From assembly GCA_035610365.1 (NCBI GenBank), contig CM069436.1, positions 63,441,505-63,505,504 of the forward strand: DNA of 64,000 nucleotides, written 5' to 3'. This document shows, one piece after another, positions 11,979 to 25,547 of the stretch. The translations under genes and the position numbers were made by a program. Source of the stretch: Aquatica leii. Taxonomy: Eukaryota > Arthropoda > Insecta > Coleoptera > Lampyridae. Every line of letters begins with the position of its first letter. Position 1 is the first letter of the stretch. Under the pieces are notes generated by a model. The model worked only from the letters and a program-made list of their open reading frames with translations. It was not told the DNA's origin and made no database searches.

Positions 11979-12457
11979 AGTTCTTCAATATTATTATAAA
12001 AAAATTTACAGTACGGTGGAAATTAATTACTAGCTCTAGTTAGATCAAAATCCTGAGTACTGGCTAATCGAAATGTATGCAAATGCTTGCAATGTTTTAC
12101 ATACTCTCCAACTACCTTTGCAAAACAAAAATAGGCAATTTACCATCTTAAAGGTTAAAAGCTTTTACATCACGTTTTAATAATACTTGCTGTGAGTTTA
12201 CCGGTTATTTTTAAATAAGAAGCGGTTACACAAAGGAGTAATCGTACATCAAATCATATGTTTGTTTATTTATTTGTACAGTAACAAAAGCGGTTTATCT
12301 AGAGCTCGTTACAAGGTTAAGCTCAATAGTTTCAAGAAATAGTTTTAGAAATTTATCCTGGTTCCGACGATATTGTTCGTGTTGTTACAATAATACTTGC
12401 CGATGGAAAGACTACCACACGTACAGTAAATAAAGTGTGCATTTTGTCAATTAAACA
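11979..12457. other. Non-coding stretch between the two LINE insertions
   Basis: About 480 bp without coding signal. It separates two independent insertions of the same LINE family in the same orientation. Confidence 0.6.
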
Positions 12458-12475
12458 AACAAACAAAGTTTAATA

Positions 12476-14262
12476 TTGTTAATTGTTTGACCATTCGGCC
12501 TTACAATGGGTTACGTTACATCTTTCTCTTACATAATAATATAATTTGTACAGAAATTTAAAAAACTAAAAACAAGAATTTTTTCCCCTAAAATCTTCCC
12601 ATCACCATCTTACTATTCTAATACTTTAGATCTAACCCTCCCCTCTTATCCCTCTTTCCTTTACTGATTTTATTCAATCCAATTCCTCCCCCTCCTCCCC
12701 AAGCAAAACCTTCCTCCCCTTCATTTCTTCCCTTAGCTCGCCACGCTCCTCACTCATGTGCTCTATGTCCTTCCATCCCTCCCCACATAATCTATATCTC
12801 CTCATAGCATCCTCCTTCCAATACTTATTTAAGTTCTCCTCATTGCCACATCTAAACCTGGCGATTAGTCGTTTTTCCCCTAAGTTTCTCCTCCCCACCA
12901 GATACTTAGGAACCTCCCTGGACACTATATTCCCATACCTTACATTATACTTTCCTTCCCTTATCTTTCCTTCCCTCTCTTGCACCTGCGAATCTTTGTC
13001 TCTTAGTACTATCTCCCCCGTATTTAACCTCCCTTCCACTCTCCTTCTTTCCACCTCTTCTCTTGCGAAACCTCCTCGTTGATAGTACAGTTTTCTTTTT
13101 TCCTGCCCATATATGTTTTTACTATCCTTTACCGTCTTCCAACAACATTGCAAAATTTTACATTCTTTTCTTTCCTTCATTTTCTCTTCATAACCCATCG
13201 CCCTTTTACCTGCTTCTATTCTAATCTTCTTTAACTTCCCTTCCTCCTCTATTATGTACCCTGGCGTCTCCCTGTCTAAACCTAGTATCCCTTTCCAATA
13301 TTTTATTTGCACCTTTTCCAATAGGTTCTACTCCTTCCAACCCCATACCTCCCCCCGTACATTATCACACTTTTAATCAGTTTTTCAAACAGCCATCTTC
13401 TCTTTTCGATCTCTTTCCCCTAAACTCCATAACTGCCCTAATACCCCGTTACCCTTCTTTGCTAACTCCCTTATGTGCGCATCATCTTTATTATCATACC
13501 TTAGCCTATATCCCAAATATGTCACTTCATTCACTGTCTCTATCCTCTGTTCTCCCCAACTTAACTCCTCTTTTTTCTTCCCTCCTTTCCCTTTTTAAAA
13601 AACTACCATCTTAGACTTTCTCACATTTAAGCCCAAGTCTTTCCTTTCCAGATACCTCTTTATCGTATTTATCATACCTTTCATCTCCAACTCATTTTTT
13701 GCCACCATGACCATATCGTCTGCATATGCCAACACCCACACTCTAATCCCTCCCTCCATGACAACCCCACCACACTGACCTCCCTTCAACACTTTTTCTA
13801 TGTCCCCTATATACAGGGTAAATAAAATAGGGCTAAGAGGACACCCTTGCCTTAGCCCCTTCCTCGTCCAAAACACTTCACTAACACTATCCCCTATTTT
13901 TACCCTATTCTTAGTCTCTTTATATATCTCTTCCAGTTTCCTCACAAGTTGTTCCTCTATTCCCTTTTTCCTTAACACCCTCCATAGCTTTTCCCTATTC
14001 ACATTATCAAACGCAGCTTCTATGTCCATAAAGAACGCGTATACCTTACTCCTTTTCTTATCTAGCTCTCTATTCACTAACTGTTTTAATATATAAACAT
14101 TGTCTATTGCCCTTCTTCCCACTCTAAATCCCATCTGCCAATCTGGTAATAGTCTTTTTTCTTCCACTTCCTTTTCCAACCTCCTTTGTATAATCATGGC
14201 ATACAATTTATAACTTACATTAGTGACACTAATCCCTCTATAATTCTTTACTTCTTTTCTAT
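12476..14262 (-). mobile_element. R1/jockey-type LINE, 3' half (RT palm to tail), interrupted at 14262
   Basis: Minus strand. Frame 14206-13595 holds reverse transcriptase blocks in order: WQMGFRVGRRAID, FMDIEAAFDNV, GLRQGCPLSPILF and the catalytic YADD box in VLAYADDMVMVAK. After a stop the frame changes; 13321-12674 carries the C-terminal domain with EVPKYLVGRRNLGEKRL and CRLCGEGWKDIEHM-type zinc knuckle (here YRLC, so the first cysteine is lost in this copy). The 3' untranslated end stops at 12476. The 18-bp sequence aacaaacaaagtttaata at 12458-12475 is repeated at 28906-28923 and is the LINE's target duplication. The 5' half of the same insertion lies at 27928-28905, beyond the palindromic element. 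Total LINE length without that insert is about 2.77 kb, so it is 5'-truncated within the endonuclease. Confidence 0.9.
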
Positions 14263-14268
14263 CCCCTC
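14263..14268. repeat. 6-bp target duplication, left (cccctc)
   Basis: The hexamer cccctc immediately precedes the AG start of the palindromic element and is repeated at 27922-27927 right after its CT end. A 6-bp duplication is the length Polintons/Mavericks make. Confidence 0.85.
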
Positions 14269-14439
14269 AGTAGTATAGTAGTGCCGGTTCTGGACCACAA
14301 TTTCCCGCGTTTTTTTAAAAATTTGAATTTCGTGTAAGATCGGGCGAGTTCGTATTTTGTTCGGCTGTTTTCGTGTGCGCGCGCAATTTGAATTTCGGGT
14401 TCGGGCAAATTCGACTTTCGGGAAGGGGTGGGGGGTAGT

Positions 14440-15180
14440 AACCACATTTCCCGCGCATTTTAAAATATTTGATTTTCGTACAAGTTCGGGTGCTTATTCT
14501 ATCAGTTAAATATCATATTAATACATAATTAAATTAAAGTATTATGAAAAGGTAGAATAAATCTATCATAAGCAACAAGGACTAACTGGTTCATCCCAAA
14601 ATATAAAGAGTGGTTCCTATCAAAAATTTTTTTTACACATCAGATTATTAAGGGTGTTATATTCAATTGTGCATTTAGTAAAACAAATCAATTAATTTTT
14701 TGAATGTAAATTTAGAATGATCAATGAATATTTGAAATAATGGTGTCATATTCATAACTTATAATGATTAATGTTATTTATTATTGAATACACTGTAGCC
14801 AACTTAAGATCACAAATTTCCCGCGCATTTTAAAATATTTGAATTTCGTACAAGTTCGGGTGCTTTGAATTTCTATCATTTCAATATCATGCATATTAAT
14901 ACATAATTAAGTTAAAGTATTATAAAAAGGTATAATAAATCTTTCATAACCAACAAACGGCTACTTTGTTTTTTCCAAAATATAAAGAATGGTTCCTATC
15001 AATTTTTTTTTTACACATCAGATTATTAAGGGTGTTATATTCAATCGCGTATTTAGTAATACAAACCAATTAATTTTTTGAATGTAAATTTAGAATGATC
15101 AATAAATATTTCAGATAATAATGCCATAGTCATAATGATTAATGTTATTTATTATTGATTACACTGTTGCCAACTTAAGA
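14440..15180 (+). repeat. Subterminal tandem duplication, left arm (two units of about 370 bp)
   Basis: The unit starts with tttcccgcgcattttaaaat at about 14447 and again at about 14818, each followed by cgtacaagttcgggtgctt, a ttaaagtattat stretch, a ggttcctatca stretch and cagattattaagggtgttat. The second unit ends near 15180. The first bases of each unit resemble the outer end of the element, so the terminus has been repeated inward. Confidence 0.8.
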
Positions 15181-16639
15181 TTATAAAATTTATTAATGAT
15201 TTTGATAGCAAGCAGACTATTTTATGCATTTCAAATTAATATATCATTAAATTAAAGTAACTTAGGATTATATATCGAATTACATATTTCTTTACTATTA
15301 CAGGTTGAAAACCTTTAATGATTAAATTTTGATTTACTGCCAACAACTTAAGAAATTTACTAAGTTTATAAGGTCCACCCTGTAAATTTGATTAAAATAA
15401 TAATCAATACAAAACGGTGCATATTTAAATTACAATTAAAATGTGTAACAATTTTTTATAAAGACTCTAACGTTAAAGTGTTATCTCAGCATATAGTGTT
15501 ATATATCAGACACAAGTCGTTGACACTCATAATTTTGTTGATTTGCATTATTCAGCCTTAACCGTTTATAAAACAGTAATTTCTTAAATGAAAAATTGTT
15601 AATTTAACTTATCGTTTTGGTACTGGATTTGGATTATCAGTATTTATAAAATCAAATCAATGAAAACCAGTAATTAATGTATACAATTAAAATAGTATTA
15701 CAGTTAACCTTATTTAAATTACAATTAAAATTTATAAACAATGTTTTTTTTTTTCACGCAGATGACATTATATTACATTTTATTAAACTCCTTGATTATG
15801 TCACATTTAACGTTTTATGTGCATTTAAAATTGACTTATAAGGTGCAGACATTTCTTTAATAAAAATAAATTTATGCAAAAGTGTTTAGTAATCGAAAAT
15901 TTTAATTTTAATTTAGAATGTTAAGTTAAAAAATGAGCAATTAGTAGTTCATATAAATTCCATTCATAGTTATTACTATTTATATGCACAAACAAAATGT
16001 TGATTTAACTATTGAGTAAATTTCATGTTACAAATGTAGACATTGCAAAGAATGTAGTAGTATAATTTCTTCAATGAAAAATTAATCCATTTATTTAATT
16101 TAGATTATAGTATTAGAAATATTTTAACTTTATTTACATTATTGTAGTAACATAAAGAAACAGTGTTTTTTCTGCAAAAGGTCGTTGACATATATTTTTT
16201 TTTCTGACGAGTTTTAAAGAAGGTTTTTTGTAAAAGTATTGAGATTTTTAATTTAAACACATTAATCAAATAAATGAATAACATCATATAATTTTTTTTT
16301 TATCGTGTAATATTGTAATACGCCTTTATAATAGTTTTGAAATTAATAACACTAATTTTAATTAAGTTTCATTAAAAAACAATACAAAAACGAAAAAAAT
16401 TAATTTACACAAGAATAAATAACATCGGATATGATCGTGCAAGTTTGAGTTTCGGGAGGGGGTGAGGGGGGTAGTAAACTTCGTATTTAAGTTCGATAAC
16501 GGTCGGTGAAGTTCGAGTTGAAGCGTAAACATTCGACAGTTCATTCATACTCGTGCAGACTCGTCAATCTTTAAAAGTTTATAAATAAACCTTGCATAGT
16601 TTGCATCGTTAGTTAAACGAAATACTTAATTCGTGCAAA
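15181..16639. other. Left-arm leader between subterminal repeats and polymerase gene
   Basis: AT-rich, no gene recognised. Near 16440-16480 a third copy of the G-rich terminal motif appears (gagtttcgggagggggtgag, then gggggtagtaa), close to where the polymerase reading frame begins; it may mark the promoter region. The mirror copy lies at about 25700-25745. Confidence 0.5.
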
Positions 16640-19600
16640 ATGGATACACTCTCTAGCATGTGTAAACAGTACTTGGCAGTGACGCGTGTTTATTTTGATA
16701 ACATAAAAACGGTGAACGAAGCTAATAATCTCAAACTTTATATTAATCGTGCAATACAAATTGTTCGTAAGGCAATTAAAAATAAAATAGACGAAGATAA
16801 TACATTGGAATCTCCTTTTTCGATTGAAACAAGTTTATCGTATCTAAAAGTTTATCGTTTAAAACTTAGAGAACTTAAAAAAGTTTTAGTGGTAAAATCG
16901 GGTGAAGGTCTATCTACAAACTTAAAACGAAATAAGTGTAAAGTTAGTTGGGAAGACGTGGAATCGTGTTTCAATAACAGAATTCGCACCGGTTTCATAT
17001 CAAGTATTAATATAAAGATCCTATAATTTTTGAAAAAATCTTTTTAAAAGTTTTAATTTAAAAATTAAAAGGCTCTTGGAGAATCTCTTCTTAAAGTAAA
17101 CGTAATTTTAAGCGCTAATTTTATTAAACCTCAAACTGCCGAAATAGATTTGAAAACGTTTTGCACTAAAAATAATGTCATTGATCGTACAACTAATTTA
17201 AAACAGTGGTATCAAGAACATGTGTTTGATAAGCTTGCAACAAAATTGGAGGAATTTTCCGAAAAAGACAGTGGTTGGGGTTTAGAAGAACTTTTGGGAC
17301 TTAAAGTGAACATTAACAAATATGATCCTCTTAAAGTAGGTTATTCAACTTTTGTGTCGGTTCCTGATTATATAAAGAAGAAACATGCTGTTGTGAATGT
17401 TAATAATGATGATTCATACTGCTTTCTTTGGTCTGTATTATCAGCTTTATATCCCGCTAAGCATCATTCTGATAGAACTTCTTCATATCCTCATTTCAAT
17501 GATGTTTTAAATTATGATGGTATTGAATTTCCAATAACTATAAAAGATATAAGAAAATTTGAAAAACTTAACAAACTATCAATTAATTTGTTTTGTATCG
17601 AAAATAAAAAAATTTTACCTTGTTCACTTAGTCCTGTTTGCGAAACAAATGTCAAAGTCATAAATCTTCTAATGCTTCCTCTGAGCTCTACATCCCAGAT
17701 AGATATAAACAACCCATCTGATGCACAGTTACTCTTTCATTTTACTTGGATCAAAAATTTGTCAGCGCTTTTATCGAAACAACTATCTACCCATGATCAT
17801 AAGATTTTTGTTTGCGAACGATGTTTAAATTATTTCACGACTCAAGATATACTTAACAAACATAAAAGTTACTGTATGAATTCTAATGAATGTTGCGTGA
17901 GGTTACCAAAACAATTGGAAAAATACTTATCATTTAAAAATTATCGTTATCAAGAAAAAGTTCCATTTGTTATATATGCAGATTTGGAATGTATTTTGGA
18001 AAAGTATAATGATCCCGATTTAAATTTGCTCAATACTAAATCTAAACCTTATCAAAAACATATACCGTTCAGTATAGCATATTATCTAAAATGTTCATAT
18101 GATGATACATTATCAAAATTTTGCACATATCGAGGTATAGATTGCATTGATTGGTTTGTATACGAATTGAAAAATATTGCTGATGTGTGTTATCAAAAAT
18201 TTACTAAGATTGTTCCAATGGAAAAACTAAATCAACAACAACAGCAAATTTATTATAATTCTAAAGTATGTCACATTTGCAAGAAACCCTTTAACAAAGA
18301 CCAAGTTAGAGTTCAAGATCATAATCATCAAACGGGAATATTTAGAGGAGCTGCTCATCAAGCTTGCAACTTAAACTATAAAGATGAACATTGTATACCT
18401 GTAGTTTTTCATAACATGAGTGGGTATGACGCGCATTTCATTATTCGAAAATTATCTGCATTATTTGAAGGGAATATTAAACTATTACCTATAAATAAGG
18501 AAAAATACATTTCATTTACAAAGTCAGTATCAAATACAAATATTTCTCTTAGGTTTATCGATTCATTCCGTTTTATGTCACAAAGTTTAGATCGTCTTTC
18601 TTCTAATTTGTTAGATGATGAAAAAATTACAAAATTTTATTGTAATAGTTTAGAGCAGTTTCATCTATTAAATAGGAAAGGAATTTTGCTTACGACTATG
18701 TAGATTCCTGGGCAAAATTGGAAGAAACATGTTTACCAAGTAAACAAAACTTCTATAGTCAGTTGCTTGATGAAAATGTTAGTGATGAAGATTATGCTCA
18801 TGCAGTAAATGTTTGGAAAGTTTTCAAAATTCAAAATTTAGGTGAATATTCAGATTTGTATTTAAAAACTGATGTACTTTTACTAGCCGACGTGTTTGAA
18901 GCTTTCCGTCAAACTTGTTTAAAAACTTATAGTTTAGATCCATTACACTATTACACTGCGCCGGGGTTAACGTTTGACGCAATGTTGAAGACTACAAACG
19001 TCTCATTAGAACTTATCACCGATATCGATATGCTTATGTTTATTGAGAAAGGAATTAGAGGAGGCGTTTCTCAATGTTCCAATAGATATGCTAAAGCAAA
19101 TAATAGATATATGAAAAATGGCTTTGATTTAACTAAAGATAGTACATATTTAATGTATTTTGATGTAAATAATTTATATGGAGCGGCCATGTCACAATAT
19201 TTGCCATACGGAAATTTTGAATTTATAGAAAATTTTGATGTTCAAGAAATTTTAAATACACCTGATGACTTTATGTTTGGATATATTCTTGAATGTGATT
19301 TAGATTATCCAATTCAATTACATAATTTACATAGCGATTTGCCATTAGCACCAGAACATATGATTCCTCCGACTTCAAACACTAAACTTAAAAAATTGTT
19401 ATTAACGTTGTTTCCAAAAGAACATTATATCGTTCACTATAGAAACTTAAAAATGTATTTAAGGTTAGGTATGCTATTAAAAAAAGTTCATAGAGTGCTT
19501 AAATTTAATCAATCTCCTTGGTTAAAAGAGTATATAGATTTAAATACGAAATTACGTCAACAATCTAAAAATGAGTTTGAAAAAGATTTCTATAAGTTAA

Positions 19601-20397
19601 TGATTAATGCGATTTATGGCAAATGTATGGAAAATGTAAGAAAACATAGAGATATCCACTTAGTCACACAGTGGGATGGACGATGGGGAGCGCGATCCCT
19701 TATCTCAAAACCAAATTTTCATAGCTCTGTTATATTTGATGAAGATATTGTTATCATAGAAATGAATAAATTGGAAATACGTATGAATAAACCTATTTAT
19801 GCGGGATTCAGCATATTAGATATTTCAAAAATTTTTTTATACGAATTTCATTATGATTATGTTATGAAAACGTTCGGTGAAAATGTAAAATTGTTATATA
19901 CAGACACGGATAGTTTAATTTATAGTTTTCAAAATATAGATATTTATAGTTATATTAAACAAGATAGTCATCGTTTTGACACTTCCGATTATGATATCGA
20001 TAACGTTTATCAAATACAACCAAAAAACAAAAAACAGCCGGGATTAATGAAAGACGAAAATAACGGAAAGATAATGCTGGAGTTTGTAGGACTTAGATCA
20101 AAGATGTACTCATATATTGTTGATGATGATTCTTCTAAAAAATTAATTAAAAAATCCAAAGGCTCTAAAAAGTCTTCAATCAAATCAATTACTTTTGACG
20201 ACTATAAAAAGTGTTTGTTTAATAAAAAAATTTTTGAAGCTGATCAACGACTCATCAAATCTAAAAAACACAACGTGTTCTCAGTTAAGCAAAGTAAAAT
20301 CGTTCTTAGTCCTTATGACGATAAACGCATGCTCAGTTTTAATAGTACTGAAACAAGACCGTGGGGTTATCAATATCAACCGTCTGGAGCGGATTAA
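16640..20397 (+). pseudogene. Protein-primed family-B DNA polymerase region, left arm (fossil, broken)
   Basis: Coding part of the palindromic element. It is recognised as the Polinton-type polymerase by its order of parts: an N-terminal helical region, a cysteine/histidine zinc-finger-like segment (CERCLNYF), an HNH/endonuclease VII-like block (CHICKKPF, then DHNHQTGIFRGAAH), and polymerase palm signatures ([11 protein letters not shown] and [12 protein letters not shown]). In an intact relative this enzyme copies linear DNA from a protein bound to the 5' end. The gene points to the centre of the palindrome. It is broken, with about two breaks. The mirror copy is at 22089-25547. Confidence 0.85.
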
Positions 20398-20820
20398 ATT
20401 CTATATTCATTGCAGGAACACACCATCGAGATGCTATATTAGATTGAACATCCGGCCCAGATTCGGCAAGATGGCCTTCTACTAATTTGGAGACACAAAG
20501 AAATCATTATCTTATGTATTGTAAATACTATTATATTAATAACAATAAAAAAAAAAAAGAATATATCACATATATTTTGTTTTATTTCATACCTTTATAC
20601 AATTATTAGCAAACAAACTAAACAGTCTAAAAACTAATTAATCGTTCAAAAACCGAAATTCGAAAACCGACCATTCAAATAATTACTAATTCGGTTTGTT
20701 ACATTGGTTTAAAAATTGGTTTGTTCAAGTGGATTAAAAATTAAGTTTTCAATATAGATTAATAACAAATCACTGCATAGTTTATAGATAATTGATCGTA
20801 AACAGATTAACTAATTTATG
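20398..20820. other. 3' flank of left polymerase gene
   Basis: Non-coding; includes aataaaa-type signals near 20545 that could serve polyadenylation. Mirrored in the right arm at about 21665-22088. Confidence 0.5.
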
Positions 20821-21174
20821 AAAAAAGTTCTAATTTGAAACCGAAATATTGAAATTCGACACCCGAATTTGTAATTTGACACCCAGAAATCGATTAATTT
20901 AAAACCGGAATATTGAAATTCGCCACCCAAATTTGTAATTTGACACCAGAATATTGAAATTCGGCACCCAAATTTGTAATTTGACACCAGAACATTGAAA
21001 TTCGCCACCCAAATTTGTAATTTGACACCAGAATATTGAAATTCGATACCCAAATTTGTAATTTGACACCAGAACATTAAAATTCGCCACCCAAATTTGT
21101 AATTTGACACCAGAATATTGAAATTCGATACCCAAATTTGTAATTTGACACCTGAAATCGGTTTGTTGAAGCGG
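20821..21174. repeat. 41-bp tandem array, left side of the centre
   Basis: About eight units of roughly 41 bp, each built on attcgccacccaaatttgta followed by atttgacaccagaatattga, with small variations. The array is mirrored at 21310-21665. Translations of the array give repetitive frames on both strands that I regard as artefacts of the period. Confidence 0.85.
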
Positions 21175-21309
21175 CTTAAAAATCTATTCTTGTTTGTTTC
21201 TTTTTTAATTTTTTTAATTGTTAGTACCAAGTTTAATAAATTAGTTAATCTGTTTTCCGCTTTTTTTCAATTGTTAGTACCAAGTTTAATAAATTAGTTA
21301 ATCCTTTTT
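21175..21309. repeat. Central non-palindromic spacer with two direct repeats
   Basis: The only part of the element not mirrored. It holds two direct copies, about 53 bp apart, of aattgttagtaccaagttta continuing into ataaattagttaatc and a ttttccgctt motif (starting at 21216 and 21269). The motif aaattagttaatctgttt also occurs once in each arm just outside the tandem array. Confidence 0.8.
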
Positions 21310-21665
21310 CCGCTTCAACAAACCGATTTCAGGTGTCAAATTACAAATTTGGGTATCGAATTTCAATATTCTGGTGTCAAATTACAAATTTGGGTGGCGA
21401 ATTTTAATGTTCTGGTGTCAAATTACAAATTTGGGTATCGAATTTCAATATTCTGGTGTCAAATTACAAATTTGGGTGGCGAATTTCAATGTTCTGGTGT
21501 CAAATTACAAATTTGGGTGCCGAATTTCAATATTCTGGTGTCAAATTACAAATTTGGGTGGCGAATTTCAATATTCCGGTTTTAAATTAATCGATTTCTG
21601 GGTGTCAAATTATAAATTCGGGTGTCGAATTTCAATATTTCGGTTTCAAATTAGAACTTTTTTCA
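21310..21665. repeat. 41-bp tandem array, right side of the centre
   Basis: Inverted copy of the array at 20821-21174, with the same order of unit variants read backwards. Confidence 0.85.
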
Positions 21666-22088
21666 TAAATTAGTTAATCTGTTTACGATCAATTATCTAT
21701 AAACTATGCAGTGATTTGTTATTAATCTATATTGAAAACTTAATTTTTAATCCACTTGAACAAACCAATTTTTAAACCAATGTAACAAACCGAATTAGTA
21801 ATTATTTGAATGGTCGGTTTTCGAATTTCGGTTTTTGAACGATTAATTAGTTTTTAGACTGTTTAGTTTGTTTGCTAATAATTGTATAAAGGTATGAAAT
21901 AAAACAAAATATATGTGATATATTCTTTTTTTTTTTATTGTTATTAATATAATAGTATTTACATACATACATAAGATAATGATTTCTTTGTGTCTCCAAA
22001 TTAGTAGAAGGCCATCTTGCCGAATCTGGGCCGGATGTTCAATCTAATATAGCATCTCGATGGTGTGTTCCTGCAATGAATATAGAAT

Positions 22089-25000
22089 TTAATCCGCTCC
22101 AGACGGTTGATATTGATAACCCCACGGTCTTGTTTCAGTACTATTAAAACTGAGCATGCGTTTATCGTCATAAGGACTAAGAACGATTTTACTTTGCTTA
22201 ACTGAGAACACGTTGTGTTTTTTAGATTTGATGAGTCGTTGATCAGCTTCAAAAATTTTTTTATTAAACAAACACTTTTTATAGTCGTCAAAAGTAATTG
22301 ATTTGATTGAAGACTTTTTAGAGCCTTTGGATTTTTTAATTAATTTTTTAGAAGAATCATCTAATATGCTGAATCCCGCATAAATAGGTTTATTCATACG
22401 TATTTCCAATTTATTCATTTCTATGATAACAATATCTTCATCAAATATAACAGAGCTATGAAAATTTGGTTTTGAGATAAGGGATCGCGCTCCCCATCGT
22501 CCATCCCACTGTGTGACTAAGTGGATATCTCTATGTTTTCTTACATTTTCCATACATTTGCCATAAATCGCATTAATCATTAATTTATAGAAATCTTTTT
22601 CAAACTCATTTTTAGATTGTTGACGTAATTTCGTATTTAAATCTATATACTCTTTTAACCAAGGAGATTGATTAAATTTAAGCACTCGATGAACTTTTTT
22701 TAGTAGCATACCTAATCTTAAATACATTTTTAAGTTTCTATAGTGAACGATATAATGTTCTTTTGGAAACAACGTTAATAACAATTTTTTAAGTTTAGTG
22801 TTTGAAGTCGGAGGAATCATATGTTCTGGTGCTAATGGCAAATCGCTATGTAAATTATGTAATTGAATTGGATAATCTAAATCACATTCAAGAATATATC
22901 CAAACATAAAGTCATCAGGTGTATTTAAAATTTCTTGAACATCAAAATTTTCTATAAATTCAAAATTTCCGTATGGCAAATATTGTGACATGGCCGCTCC
23001 ATATAAATTATTTACATCAAAATACATTAAATATGTACTATCTTTAGTTAAATCAAAGCCATTTTTCATATATCTATTATTTGCTTTAGCATATCTATTG
23101 GAACATTGAGAAACGCCTCCTCTAATTCCTTTCTCAATAAACATAAGCATATCGATATCGGTGATAAGTTCTAATGAGACGTTTGTAGTCTTCAACATTG
23201 CGTCAAACGTTAACCCCGGCGCAGTGTAATAGTGTAATGGATCTAAACTATAAGTTTTTAAACAAGTTTGACGGAAAGCTTCAAACACGTCGGCTAGTAA
23301 AAGTACATCAGTTTTTAAATACAAATCTGAATATTCACCTAAATTTTGAATTTTGAAAACTTTCCAAACATTTACTGCATGAGCATAATCTTCATCACTA
23401 ACATTTTCATCAAGCAACTGACTATAGAAGTTTTGTTTACTTGGTAAACATGTTTCTTCCAATTTTGCCCAGGAATCTACATAGTCATAAGGAAAAATTC
23501 CTTTCCTATTTAATAGATGAAACTGCTCTAAACTATTACAATAAGATTTTGTAATTTTTTTTTCATCATCTAACAAATTAGAAGAAAGACGATCTAAACT
23601 TTGTGACATAAAACGGAATGAATCGATAAACCTAAGAGAAATATTTGTATTTGATACTGACTTTGTAAATGAAATGTATTTTTCCTTATTTATAGGTAAT
23701 AGTTTAATATTTCCTTCAAATAATGTAGATAATTTTCGAATAATGAAATGCGCGTCATACCCACTCATGTTATGAAAAACTACAGGTATACAATGTTCGT
23801 CTTTATAGTTTAAGTTGCAAGCTTGATGAGCAGCTCCTCTAAATATTCCCGTTTGATGATTATGATCTCGAACTCTAACTTGGTCTTTGTTAAAGGGTTT
23901 CTTGCAAATGTGACATACTTTAGAAGTATAAAAAATTTGCTGTTGTTGCTGATTTAGTTTTTCCATAGGAACAATCTTGTTAAGTTTTTGATAACACACA
24001 TCAGCAATATTTTTTAATTCATATACAAACCAATCAATGCAATCTATACCTCGATATGTGCAAAATTTTGATAATGTATCATCATATGAACATTTTAGAT
24101 AATATGCTATACTGAACGGTATATGTTTTTGATAAGGTTTAGATTTAGTATTGAGCAAATTTAAATCGGGATCATTATACTTTTCCAAAATACATTCCAA
24201 ATCTGCATATATAACAAATGGAACTTTTTCTTGATAACGATAATTTTTAAATGATAAGTATTTTTCCAATTGTTTTGGTAACCTCACGCAACATTCATTA
24301 GAATTCATACAGTAACTTTTATGTTTGTTAAGTATATCTTGAGTCGTGAAATAATTTAAACATCGTTCGCAAACAAAAATCTTATGATCATGGGTAGATA
24401 GTTGTTTCCATAAAAGCGCTGACAAATTTTTGATCCAAGTAAAATGAAAGAGTAGCTGTGCATCAGATGGGTTGTTTATATCTATCTGGGATGTAGAGCT
24501 CAGAGGAAGCATTAGAAGATTTATGACTTTGACATTTGTTTCGCAAACAGGACTAAGTGAACAAGGTAAATTTTTTTTATTTTCGATACAAAACAAATTA
24601 ATTGATAGTTTGTTAAGTTTTTCAAATTTTTTTATATCTTTTATAGTTATTGGAAATTCAATACCATCATAATTTAAAACATCATTGAAATGAGGATATG
24701 AAGAAGTTCTATCAGAATGATGCTTAGCGGGATATAAAGCTGATAATACAGACCAAAGAAAGCAGTATGAATCATCATTATTAACATTCACAACAGCATG
24801 TTTCTTCTTTATATAATCAGGAACCGACACAAAAGTTGAATAACCTACTTTAAGAGGATCATATTTGTTAATGTTCACTTTAAGTCCCAAAAGTTCTTCT
24901 AAAGCCCAACCACTGTCTTTTTCGGAAAATTCCTCCAATTTTGTTGCAAGCTTATCAAACACATGTTCTTGATACCACTGTTTTAAATTAGTTGTACGAT

Positions 25001-25547
25001 CAATGACATTATTTTTAGTGCAAAACGTTTTCAAATCTATTTCGGCAGTTTGAGGTTTAATAAAATTAGCGCTTAAAATTACGTTTACTTTAAGAAGAGA
25101 TTCTCCAAGAGCCTTTTTAATTTTTAAATTAAAACTTTTAAAAGATTTTTTCAAAAAAATTATAGGATCTTTTATATTAATACTTGATATGAAACCGGTG
25201 CGAATTCTGTTATTGAAACACGATTCCACGTCTTCCCAACTAACTTTACACTTATTTCGTTTTAAGTTTGTAGATAGACCTTCACCCGATTTTACCACTA
25301 AAACTTTTTTAAGTTCTCTAAGTTTTAAACGATAAACTTTTAGATACGATAAACTTGTTTCAATCGAAAAAGGAGATTCCAATCTATTATCTTCGTCTAT
25401 TTTATTTTTAATTGCCTTACGAACAATTTGTATTGCACGATTAATATAAAGTTTGAGATTATTAGCTTCGTTCACTGTTTTTATGTTATCAAAGTAAACA
25501 CGCGTCACTGCCAAGTACTGTTTACACATGCTAGAGAGTGTATCCAT
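22089..25547 (-). pseudogene. Protein-primed family-B DNA polymerase region, right arm (fossil, broken)
   Basis: Mirror copy of the left-arm gene, reading toward the centre, with the same zinc-finger-like, HNH-like and palm signatures in the same order. It differs from the left copy by a small number of residues and is broken in about one place. The two genes are convergent, their 3' ends separated by the tandem arrays and the central spacer. Confidence 0.85.

Noticed and set aside
11434-12033. A 199-residue plus-strand frame rich in serine and proline
   Set aside because: It is the antisense of the LINE C-terminal coding region on the minus strand and runs past the LINE's target duplication.
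20811-21673. Repetitive proteins on both strands with a FWCQITNLG-like period
   Set aside because: They are translations of the 41-bp tandem array, in overlapping frames on both strands, with no family pattern.
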